Source of the DNA: Deltaproteobacteria bacterium
GTDB lineage: Bacteria; Myxococcota_A; Polyangia; DRWM01; JAAZOP01
Direction of reading: 5' to 3'
Assembly (NCBI GenBank): GCA_016218815.1
Contig: JACRCX010000099.1
Location: 1 to 64,000, forward strand
DNA: 64,000 bases
Made by a program: the position numbers and the translations under genes. The notes under the pieces are model-generated. The model was not told the origin of the DNA. It made no database searches and saw only the letters and a list, made by a program, of their open reading frames with translations. Shown here piece after piece: positions 57,262 through 64,000 of the stretch; the first letter of the stretch is position 1; each line of letters starts with the position of its first letter.

Positions 57262-58452
57262 ATGCGGGGGTTCGCGGTCCGGGAGGCACTTGCGATGCTG
57301 GCGCTGGCGTCGCTGGCCGGATGCGGCAGCGGAGAGAGGCTGCTCGGCGCCGCGGACGGCGGCGACGGCTCGTCGTCAGAAGCCGAGGCCAGCCCGCCGC
57401 CGCCCGAGGACGGCGGACTGGGCGAGACGGGATGGAGGGACTCGACCGAGCCGTGGGTCCCGCCCGAGCCCGCCCGCGAGAACGAGCGCGGCTGCGACGC
57501 CTTCGACGTCTGGAGCAATGACGCCGCGGTGTACGTGCTGCTGGACTGGTACGACACGGATGGCGGACCACCCTTCGACGTCGGCCAGCAGGTCCTCGCC
57601 AACGACGGCTCCGGCTGGCGCGACTTCTACGACGTGCGCTCCACTTCGGCCGGAAGCTGCGACGGGCTGGGCTGCATCGCCGGCATCGCCGGGATGATCG
57701 ACGGACGGCTCGTCTCCGGCCGCGGCGCGCTGGCGTACGTCGGTCCTGCCGGATACGCGGTCGAGGGCGGGGTGTCGGGAACGGTCGAAGGTGTGTTCGT
57801 CGTCAACGACTCGCTGGCCTACGCGATCTGGCACTCGGGCGGGGCCCGCGTGATCCGCTGGGACGGCTCAACGTGGGGCCCGGTGACGGCCGTGCTCCCC
57901 TACGAATCCGTCGGGTACATCTGGGCCGACGCGGACCACGTCTTCGTCGTCGGCCAGGATGGCAACGTCCTGTCGCTCGAGGGCGGCACCTGGCGCATCC
58001 ACGACGCCGGGACGCTCAACAGCGTCATCGCCGTGTGGGGCTTCAGCGGCGACGACGTCTGGATCGCGACCCACGCCAGCGAGTTGCGACACTTCGACGG
58101 CACATCCTGGACGCCGATCGAGTGGCCGTTCCCGCCCGACCCGTCCGACCGGTGCCGCGAGTACGGGATCCACGGCCTCTGGGGCGCGGACGGGGTCCTG
58201 TTCGTCTGGACGGATAACCGCGTGGCCGAGTGGGACGGGTCGGCGTTCCGGAGCCTGGGCCACTGGCCCGCGACCACCGAGGTCGTTGGCGACGTGACGT
58301 ATTGCCACGGCGGGCTGTGGATTTCGGACGCCTGGGGAAACTCCCCGACCGAGTTCTTTGTCGCGGCGCACGAGAACCTGGACGAGGCCGACCGGCGCTG
58401 CCCCGACTCGTACCTTCTCTACTGGGACGGAACCGTCTTCCACTGGTTCTGA
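57262..58452 (+). CDS. Lipoprotein with WDG-type propeller repeats, paralogue of the one at 5.9 kb
   Basis: 396 residues. Lipobox SLAGC (Cys 21), Ala/Glu/Pro linker, then GETGWRDSTEPWVPP, the same motif as in the protein at 5952. Repeats such as RVIRWDGSTWG, VLSLEGGTWRIHD, AVWGFSGDDVWIAT, RHFDGTSWTPIEWP and VAEWDGSAFRSLG suggest a propeller; it ends LLYWDGTVFHWF. ATG follows GGAGAGAGCG. It is bracketed by 47-bp direct repeats, and a truncated relative lies on the opposite strand just upstream, so this is a small duplicated gene family in flux. Ligand unknown; the propeller would face the cell exterior. Confidence 0.7.
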   Translation: MRGFAVREALAMLALASLAGCGSGERLLGAADGGDGSSSEAEASPPPPEDGGLGETGWRDSTEPWVPPEPARENERGCDAFDVWSNDAAVYVLLDWYDTDGGPPFDVGQQVLANDGSGWRDFYDVRSTSAGSCDGLGCIAGIAGMIDGRLVSGRGALAYVGPAGYAVEGGVSGTVEGVFVVNDSLAYAIWHSGGARVIRWDGSTWGPVTAVLPYESVGYIWADADHVFVVGQDGNVLSLEGGTWRIHDAGTLNSVIAVWGFSGDDVWIATHASELRHFDGTSWTPIEWPFPPDPSDRCREYGIHGLWGADGVLFVWTDNRVAEWDGSAFRSLGHWPATTEVVGDVTYCHGGLWISDAWGNSPTEFFVAAHENLDEADRRCPDSYLLYWDGTVFHWF

Positions 58453-58471
58453 CGAAGCCCCGCCCAAGACC

Positions 58472-58518
58472 GGTTGATGGAGGTCGCCGGCAGGGGCAGC
58501 CTCGCGATCGTGGACCGG
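58472..58518 (+). repeat. 47-bp direct repeat, right copy
   Basis: Partner of the copy at 57142. It begins 19 bases after the lipoprotein stop codon. The sequence shared is AGGTCGCCGGCAGGGGCA and CGATCGTGG with small changes. Confidence 0.75.
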
Positions 58519-58574
58519 GATGGGACGCCGTGTGCTCCAGGGGTTGACGCCGGCCCCGCGTGGACCGCACCGCA

Positions 58575-59360
58575 TCAACACCGCCCGCCGACCGTCACGA
58601 CGGCAGTCTCCTGCACGGCTCGCAGCCCCGTCGCCTCCATGAGCGCGATCGACGCGACGTTGCCGCTGCCGACGTAGGCGAACACCTCCCTCCCGCCCCG
58701 GAGCAGCTTCTCGACGAGGGCGGAGAGGACCCGCCGCCCGAGACCCCGCCGCCGGAACTCGGGATCGGTGTGCAGGATCCCAAACGACCCGTCGCCATGG
58801 GTCAGGACGAACGAGACCGGCCGACCCTCGTGCAGCACGGCGGCGCTCGGGCCGCGCTCGATGCAGGATCGGACGTACGACGTGCGCGCCGCGGGACTCT
58901 CGAAGTCGTGGACCGTCCACGCATCGGACACCAGGGTGGCATCGTCCGGCGCGAGTTCGCCCAACGGTTCACCGACCGGGAGCGCGGGTCGGAAGTCGGA
59001 CCGATCCGCCAGCACGTAGAGCAACGCCGGGATCTCCGCGATCACCTCGAAGTGCCGGCGAACGTGCTCCAGCAGGGAGCCGGCGACGCCGAAGAAGATG
59101 ACCCGCCCGGCGGGACGGAAGCGGTCGAGCATGTCGCGCGCCACCTGCGGGTCGGGCGAATACGCGTCCCAGAGCAGGCCGTCATGGGTGAGGAGCACGC
59201 CGCGCGGCTGGTCCGGATCGTCGACCAGGATTCGCACGTCGGGCAGTTGCAGCCCGTAGAGGATGCTCCGCGCGCGAACCGCTACGAGCGGCTCGCGATC
59301 GTAGAGCGCGCGGAGCCGTTCCCGGTCGTGCAGCTCGTGGAGGGTGGATCCTGACATCAT
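58575..59360 (-). CDS. GNAT-family N-acetyltransferase
   Basis: About 261 residues. The C-terminal GNAT domain carries the acetyl-CoA motif in ILHTDPEFRRRGLGRRVLSALVEKLL, followed by VFAYVGSGNVASIALMEATGL. The N-terminal 150 residues (LYGLQLPDVRILVDDP, RPAGRVIFFGVAGSLLEHV) form a separate domain, as in bipartite acetyltransferases of the GCN5-related type. Acceptor unknown. Two adjacent ATGs fit the start; the frame is open upstream to 59411 without a ribosome-binding site. Divergent from the next gene. Confidence 0.75.
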   Translation of the reverse strand: MMSGSTLHELHDRERLRALYDREPLVAVRARSILYGLQLPDVRILVDDPDQPRGVLLTHDGLLWDAYSPDPQVARDMLDRFRPAGRVIFFGVAGSLLEHVRRHFEVIAEIPALLYVLADRSDFRPALPVGEPLGELAPDDATLVSDAWTVHDFESPAARTSYVRSCIERGPSAAVLHEGRPVSFVLTHGDGSFGILHTDPEFRRRGLGRRVLSALVEKLLRGGREVFAYVGSGNVASIALMEATGLRAVQETAVVTVGGRC

Positions 59361-59539
59361 TGCTGGAGCCGATACTACCAGTCGATCGGGTAGATCGATA
59401 GCGCCCGGCATCGGTCCGTGGTCCTCGGCGCAGGGGCCGTGACGCCAACCGTGCCCGCCGCGCGCTACCGGCGCAAGCTCCCGGGAACCGGTGAATCGCG
59501 ACCGGCGGCGGCTCGTCGGAGCCAGGTCACGGCGGGGTT

Positions 59540-59567
59540 TGACGAACGACCGCCAGGGGATAGAGTG
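59540..59567 (+). promoter_or_regulatory. Sigma-70-like promoter
   Basis: TTGACG and TAGAGT are separated by 16 bases. The leader is about 10 bases and holds GGGAGG just before the ATG of the secreted Ser/Gly/Thr-rich protein. Confidence 0.55.
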
Positions 59568-59584
59568 GACCGCGGGAGGTCAGG

Positions 59585-60472
59585 ATGAAGGCGCATCTCT
59601 TCGGAATCATGGTGGCCGCGGCGATGTTCTCGGCGCCGGCACAGGCCCAGAAGCTGTACGTGAACGGTGTCGACGTCACCGGCGTCGTCAACCTCCGTCT
59701 CGACGGGGCGACGGTGGTGATCGACGCGCACGGCGACATCCGGATCGAAGCGCCCGGATACCACGTGCAGGTGCTCCCGCAGGGCGGCTCGGGCTCCACC
59801 GGGTCGAGCGGCGGCACGACGACCACGACGACCACCACGACCGGGGTGTCGGGCGGCTCCTCCGGCGGCGGCCAGACGATCGTGTACAGCGACTCCGGGC
59901 AGGCAATGACCACCGGTCCGGCCACGTACAACCCCCCGATCGTCGAGCAGACGACGACGACCGTCGTGACCACGACCGCCGGCAGCTCGGGCGGCTCGAG
60001 CGGCTCGGGCGGAGGCTCGACGAGCGGCGGATCGGCCTCCACCGGCGGCGGCACCGCTTCGACCGCCGGGTCGACCTCCGTGGGGACGGCGACACCGCGT
60101 CCCGCGGGGACGCCAGCGCCGACGAAGCAGTACTTCCTCATCACGCAGGGCACGGGCGGCGCTGCGGTCGGCGAGACGGTGCAGATCAACGTCAACGGGC
60201 AGCACGTGCGCACGGTCGACTCGTCGACGGCACAGGTGATCGACGACATCACCGAGTTCATGAACCTGGGCGACAATGCCGTCACGATGATGTCGACCAA
60301 GAAGCCGACGTTCGCGGCGGGGTCGGCGTCGAGCACGTTCCAGGTGATCCTCGGCGAGGGGCACGTGGAGCATGGCGGCCAGGTCGTGATCGACAATCCG
60401 CTGGTGACCTACACCCGCACCGCCGCCGACGCGACCGCCAACTCCCGCAGCTACACCTTGCACGCCCGCTGA
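59585..60472 (+). CDS. Secreted Ser/Gly/Thr-rich protein
   Basis: 295 residues. Signal peptide (HLFGIMVAAAMFSAPAQAQ). A small beta domain (YVNGVDVTGVVNLRLDGATV) is followed by a low-complexity region of about 100 residues, including a run of nine Thr and Gly/Ser blocks, and a C-terminal beta-like domain (QVIDDITEFMNLGDNAVTMM, HGGQVVIDNPLVTYTR). The first domain resembles the start of extracellular matrix or fibre proteins, but I cannot name it. ATG follows GGGAGGTCAGG and a good promoter. Likely exported to the periplasm or surface. Confidence 0.7.
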   Translation: MKAHLFGIMVAAAMFSAPAQAQKLYVNGVDVTGVVNLRLDGATVVIDAHGDIRIEAPGYHVQVLPQGGSGSTGSSGGTTTTTTTTTGVSGGSSGGGQTIVYSDSGQAMTTGPATYNPPIVEQTTTTVVTTTAGSSGGSSGSGGGSTSGGSASTGGGTASTAGSTSVGTATPRPAGTPAPTKQYFLITQGTGGAAVGETVQINVNGQHVRTVDSSTAQVIDDITEFMNLGDNAVTMMSTKKPTFAAGSASSTFQVILGEGHVEHGGQVVIDNPLVTYTRTAADATANSRSYTLHAR

Positions 60473-60520
60473 TCGGCGGAGGCCTCGACGGGACTTGCCC
60501 GTCCTGCTACCCTCGCTTGC

Positions 60521-61057
60521 ATGGTGCGCGCCCGGAGATGTCTCCTTGCCGGCCTCCTCGCCTTCGGCCTCCTGTCCGGGTGCCGCGAGCTGGAACGGTT
60601 CTCGACGCACCCGGGCGAGATCTATCGGGGAGCGATCGTGCCGGCGGACCCGATCCGCAACGGGCTGGACGTCGACGGCGATACGGTGGACGACGTCCTG
60701 GGTCCGGAGACGTCGATCGAGATGACGCTCCAGGTCGACGCGTTCCAGAGCAGCGACGTGGCCCGCGTGACCACCAGCGACCGCTTGCTGGTGGACGCGC
60801 CGCTGGAGTCGGTCGAAGAGCTCTGGCACGACACGCTGTCCGGGCTGACCTTCCCGGCCGGTCGGCTCCGCTCGGGGTTGTACTTCGCGCGCGCGTCGGC
60901 GGACGCTCCGGGCGGGCTGGCGGGCCAGGAAATTCCGGCGGTGCTGTCGCTGATGGTCGACGGCTCCGTGGAGCTGCGTTTGATCTCGGGTTCCGATCGG
61001 CTGTACGGGCTGTTCCGCCTCCGCAAGGCCCTCGCCGCGGAGACGGATGGCGGGTGA
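60521..61057 (+). CDS. Small lipoprotein, function unknown
   Basis: 178 residues. Lipobox LLSGC (Cys 21) after a clear signal. The mature part is a mixed alpha/beta domain (EIYRGAIVPADPIRNGLDVDGD, MTLQVDAFQSSDVARVTTSD, LYFARASADAPGG) and ends with VELRLISGSDRLYGLFRLRKA. The family is not recognised. It starts about 50 bases after the previous gene and ends next to a response regulator and tsaD, so they may share a transcript. Confidence 0.7.
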   Translation: MVRARRCLLAGLLAFGLLSGCRELERFSTHPGEIYRGAIVPADPIRNGLDVDGDTVDDVLGPETSIEMTLQVDAFQSSDVARVTTSDRLLVDAPLESVEELWHDTLSGLTFPAGRLRSGLYFARASADAPGGLAGQEIPAVLSLMVDGSVELRLISGSDRLYGLFRLRKALAAETDGG

Positions 61058-61061
61058 CGGA

Positions 61062-61424
61062 ATGCGGATTCTCTACGTCGAGGACAACGCGCCCAACTTC
61101 CAGCTCGTGCAGCGCATCCTGGGGCACGACGGCCACGAAGTGATCCACGCGCAGGACGGCGCGGCGGCGCTGGTGGCGGCGAGGAAGGAGCGGCCCGACC
61201 TGGTGCTGATGGACCTCGGACTGCCCGGGATGGACGGCTACGAGACGGCGCGGCGGCTGCGGGAGCTGCCCGAGCTGGCCGGGCTGCCGATCGCGGCGCT
61301 GACCGCGAGCGTGCGCGACGCCGACCGCGACAAGGCGAAGGCCGAGGGTTTCGCCGGCTTCATCGAGAAGCCGTTCCGCATGGACATGCTGCGCCGGGAA
61401 GTGCAGCGGCTGCTGCCCAAGTGA
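61062..61424 (+). CDS. Single-domain response regulator (DivK/CheY-like)
   Basis: 120 residues. Receiver domain with YVEDN, phospho-acceptor Asp 51 in LVLMDLGLPGMDG, Thr in ALTASV and Lys in IEKPF. No output domain and no kinase next to it, as in DivK-type cell-cycle regulators. ATG at 61062 gives a canonical start; another ATG lies 15 bases upstream inside the previous gene. The stop overlaps the tsaD GTG start (GTGA). Confidence 0.85.
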   Translation: MRILYVEDNAPNFQLVQRILGHDGHEVIHAQDGAAALVAARKERPDLVLMDLGLPGMDGYETARRLRELPELAGLPIAALTASVRDADRDKAKAEGFAGFIEKPFRMDMLRREVQRLLPK

Positions 61425-62728
61425 TCGTCCTCGCCCTCGAGACCTCGTGCGACGAGACGGCCGCCGCTCTCTTGGAGGTCGCGGAGGGGAGGGAGGGCGC
61501 GGAGACCGACCGACTTACCGCTGGGACGCTGAGGACGCTGAGAGGGACGCTGAGAGAAGGGGAAGGGGACCAGGAACCAAGGTCCCGAAGGGACGCGACG
61601 GCCCCGGCATCGAGCACGAGCAACCAGGAGCACGTCGAGGGTTTTCCCACCACCCGCGTCCTGTCCGACGTCGTGGCGTCGCAGATCGAAGAGCACGCGC
61701 CCTACGGGGGCGTCGTGCCGGAGCTGGCCTCCCGCCGGCACTTGACCGCGATCCTGCCGGTCATACGCCGGGCGCTGGCGGACGCCGGCCGGACGCTCGA
61801 CGACGTCCAAGCGCTGGCGGTCACCGCAGGGCCCGGGTTGATCGGGTCGCTGCTGATCGGGATCCAGGCGGCGAAGGCGATCGCGCACGCGAAGCGCTTG
61901 CCGCTGATCGGGGTGAACCACCTTGCCGCCCATCTTCTGTCCTCGCACCTGCGCCGCAGCTCCCCCGATGTCGCTGCCCCAGTTTCCCCTGGTCCCCCGT
62001 CTTCTCAGCGTCCCTCTCAGCGCCCTCAGCGTCTCAGTGGTAAGTCGGCCGGTCTCCGTGCCCTCCTCTCCCCTCCCCTCCCTCCCCTCCCCTCCGTGCC
62101 CTCCTTCCCCTACGTCGGCCTCGTGGTCTCGGGCGGGCACACGGCGCTGTACGCGGTGTGGGGATTGGAGCGGTTCGCGCAGCTCGCGGCGACGCGGGAC
62201 GACGCGGCCGGAGAGGCGTTCGACAAGGTGGGCAAGCTGCTCGGGCTGCCCTATCCCGGCGGGCCGGCCATCGACGCCGCCGCCGCCGGCATCGAACCCG
62301 GAGACCTCCGCTTCCCTCGCGGCCTCGATCGCAAGGACACGCTCGATTTCTCGTTCTCCGGACTCAAGACCGCCGTGGCGGACCGGCTGCGAGCGCGTCG
62401 CGAGCCGCCGGACCCGGACGAGGTGCGGCGCGTCGCGGCCGCGTTCCAGGAGTCGGTCGTCGCCTCGCTGGTCAAGAAGTCCCTCCAGGCGTGCGAGCGT
62501 CTGGGAATACCGCGCCTGACGTTGGGCGGCGGCGTGGCGGCCAACCGCGGGCTGCGACGCTCCATGGCGGAGGCCTGCCGCACGGCGGGCGTGGAGCTGT
62601 ACCTGCCCGCGCGGTCGGACTGCACCGACAACGCGGCGATGGTGGGTCTGGCGGCGGCGCCGCGACTCCTGCGGGGCGAGGACGACGGCGGGTCGTTGGC
62701 GGCGCGGTCGAGCTGGCCGATCGGGTGA
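61421..62728 (+). CDS. tsaD: tRNA threonylcarbamoyladenosine transferase TsaD with two loop insertions
   Basis: 435 residues against about 340 usual. TsaD (Kae1/Gcp/YgjD) transfers threonylcarbamoyl to A37 of ANN-decoding tRNAs and is essential in most bacteria. Core motifs intact: ALETSCDETAAALLE, YGGVVPELASR, metal ligands in NHLAAHLLSSH (His 167 and His 171), VVSGGHT, DDAAGEAFDKVGKLLGLPYPGG, DFSFSGLKT, GGGVAANRGLR and CTDNAAM (Asp 403). Two inserts break it, at about residues 20-77 and 179-228. They contain inverted copies of one repeat (see the two R6 entries), fall in surface loops and keep the frame. Sharing of the GTG with the upstream stop shows coupling. Confidence 0.9.
   Translation: MIVLALETSCDETAAALLEVAEGREGAETDRLTAGTLRTLRGTLREGEGDQEPRSRRDATAPASSTSNQEHVEGFPTTRVLSDVVASQIEEHAPYGGVVPELASRRHLTAILPVIRRALADAGRTLDDVQALAVTAGPGLIGSLLIGIQAAKAIAHAKRLPLIGVNHLAAHLLSSHLRRSSPDVAAPVSPGPPSSQRPSQRPQRLSGKSAGLRALLSPPLPPLPSVPSFPYVGLVVSGGHTALYAVWGLERFAQLAATRDDAAGEAFDKVGKLLGLPYPGGPAIDAAAAGIEPGDLRFPRGLDRKDTLDFSFSGLKTAVADRLRARREPPDPDEVRRVAAAFQESVVASLVKKSLQACERLGIPRLTLGGGVAANRGLRRSMAEACRTAGVELYLPARSDCTDNAAMVGLAAAPRLLRGEDDGGSLAARSSWPIG
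61483..61574 (+). repeat. Repeat R6, copy 1, inside tsaD
   Basis: Contains GACGCTGAGGACGCTGAGAG and flanking AGGGGAGGGAGGG. It is the reverse complement of copy 2 with about five mismatches and one indel over the 70-base core, plus more diverged ends. It adds residues between the first beta strand and the YGGVVPE region of TsaD. Confidence 0.85.
61988..62078 (-). repeat. Repeat R6, copy 2, inside tsaD, inverted
   Basis: Contains CTCTCAGCGCCCTCAGCGTC and CCTCCTCTCCCCTCC. About 410 bases separate it from copy 1. It adds residues between the metal-ligand HxxxH and the SGGHT motif of TsaD. Pairing of the two copies in the mRNA could form a long stem. Confidence 0.85.
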
Positions 62729-62768
62729 GCGTCGTCCCCAACCTCGTGCTTTCTTGGCCAGTCAGGTG

Positions 62769-62796
62769 TTGACAACTTCACGTACATGATTAATGT
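62769..62796 (+). promoter_or_regulatory. Putative sigma-70 promoter of groES-groEL
   Basis: TTGACA and TAATGT are separated by 16 bases, about 70 bases before the AGGAGG of groES. No CIRCE element (TTAGCACTC with GAGTGCTAA) is seen in this gap. The -10 match is only moderate. Confidence 0.45.
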
Positions 62797-62871
62797 CCGG
62801 CCGCTGCGAAGGCGATCACCGGCGCAAGAGGCCGGAAACGCTTGACAAGCCGAGGGCTTAGGAGGTTGGTC

Positions 62872-63162
62872 ATGAAGATCCGTCCGTTGCACGATCGCGT
62901 CATCATCCGTCGTCTCGAGGAGGAGGAGAAGACCAAGGGCGGGATCATCATTCCCGATTCGGCCAAGGAGAAGCCGCTGGAAGGCAAGGTCATTGCCGCC
63001 GGCAAGGGCAAGATCCTGGAGAACGGCGAGATCCGCCCCCTGGACGTCAAGGAAGGCGACCGGATCCTCTTCGGCAAGTACTCGGGCACCGAAGTGAAGA
63101 TCGACGGCGAAGAGCACCTGATCCTGCGCGAGGAGGACATCCTCGGCGTGATCGAGAAGTAG
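62872..63162 (+). CDS. groES: Co-chaperonin GroES
   Basis: 96 residues, full length. Start [18 protein letters not shown], mobile loop [15 protein letters not shown], and core [14 protein letters not shown], ending in [12 protein letters not shown]. GroES caps the GroEL ring and completes the folding chamber. ATG follows AGGAGG at ideal spacing. groEL starts 66 bases after its stop with its own GGAGGAG site. The chaperonin operon is probably heat inducible, but its regulator is not evident. Confidence 0.97.
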   Translation: MKIRPLHDRVIIRRLEEEEKTKGGIIIPDSAKEKPLEGKVIAAGKGKILENGEIRPLDVKEGDRILFGKYSGTEVKIDGEEHLILREEDILGVIEK

Positions 63163-63228
63163 CAACCAGGCGTACCGGCTGGTCCGGTCGCCGCCGCGGC
63201 GCGATCCGCGCCGGACGGGAGGAGTCCC

Positions 63229-64000
<772 letters not shown>

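Noticed and set aside
58575-59411. Longer start (17 residues upstream) for the acetyltransferase
   Set aside because: No binding site and no conserved residues in the added stretch; the adjacent pair of ATGs at 59355-59360 is preferred, though with a weak site as well.
62729-62871. CIRCE element for HrcA control of groES-groEL
   Set aside because: No TTAGCACTC-N9-GAGTGCTAA or close variant is present in the gap; only a moderate sigma-70-type promoter is seen.

Overview
High-G+C bacterial chromosome, most likely from the Myxococcota or a related deltaproteobacterial-grade lineage. This is inferred from the number of lipoproteins with Asp/Glu/Ala-rich linkers, MopE-type CN-x-x-DDDCD repeats, TSP3/Kelch/LVIVD surface architectures, a eukaryote-like Ser/Thr kinase, a bare sigma-54 activator and hybrid two-component proteins. 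No phage, insertion sequence, transposase or CRISPR array is visible. The window looks like chromosomal backbone mixed with many lineage-specific secreted proteins.

Layout. 0-3 kb: acyltransferase and App1/HAD-like phosphatase, coupled. 3-7 kb: a LuxR-type HTH gene and an ECF-sigma-like gene that share a duplicated 5' segment, then a secreted protein, a membrane-anchored protein and a lipoprotein. 7-12 kb (minus): FGE-like lipoprotein, TerC and a hybrid kinase, joined by 4-nt overlaps. 12-17 kb: Cys-rich lipoprotein whose frame runs open into an Lrp/AsnC regulator, then an aminotransferase, YjbQ and an OmpA-like lipoprotein. 17-25 kb: lipoproteins, cupin, Ig/propeller protein, two HExxH putative peptidases, SDR. 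25-33 kb: HDAC-like deacetylase, cache-PAS sensor kinase and response regulator (overlapping starts), MopE-like protein, CASTOR/POLLUX-type channel and uridine kinase. 33-50 kb (minus): AAA/DUF4143 ATPase with a leaderless promoter, PEGA-like membrane protein, propeller lipoprotein, a 2670-residue secreted multidomain protein, sigma-54 activator, YGVP-repeat lipoprotein, coiled-coil protein with a methyltransferase-like head. 50-64 kb: tRNA-Leu(GAG), Ser/Thr kinase, glgC, GH57 enzyme, Phd/PIN toxin-antitoxin pair, transglutaminase-like protein, a lipoprotein flanked by direct repeats and a broken paralogue, acetyltransferase, response regulator, tsaD and groES-groEL (cut by the window end).

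The most striking feature is a set of at least six families of short dispersed repeats (called R1-R6 here). They sit at gene boundaries and several times reach into coding frames. Two approximately 90-nt copies of one family lie in opposite orientation inside the essential gene tsaD and both keep the frame. Another family removes the stop codon between a lipoprotein and an Lrp gene. A heptamer repeat lies in the linker of the FGE-like lipoprotein. Together they look like a population of small mobile or amplifying elements that tolerate insertion into loops and linkers. The second notable signal is a G12 tract at the start of the ECF-sigma-like gene. At its present length the tract puts the predicted start out of frame, as a phase-variable switch (or an assembly error) would.

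Functional groupings are inferred from overlaps and spacing only. All domain calls come from reading motifs, not from database searches.
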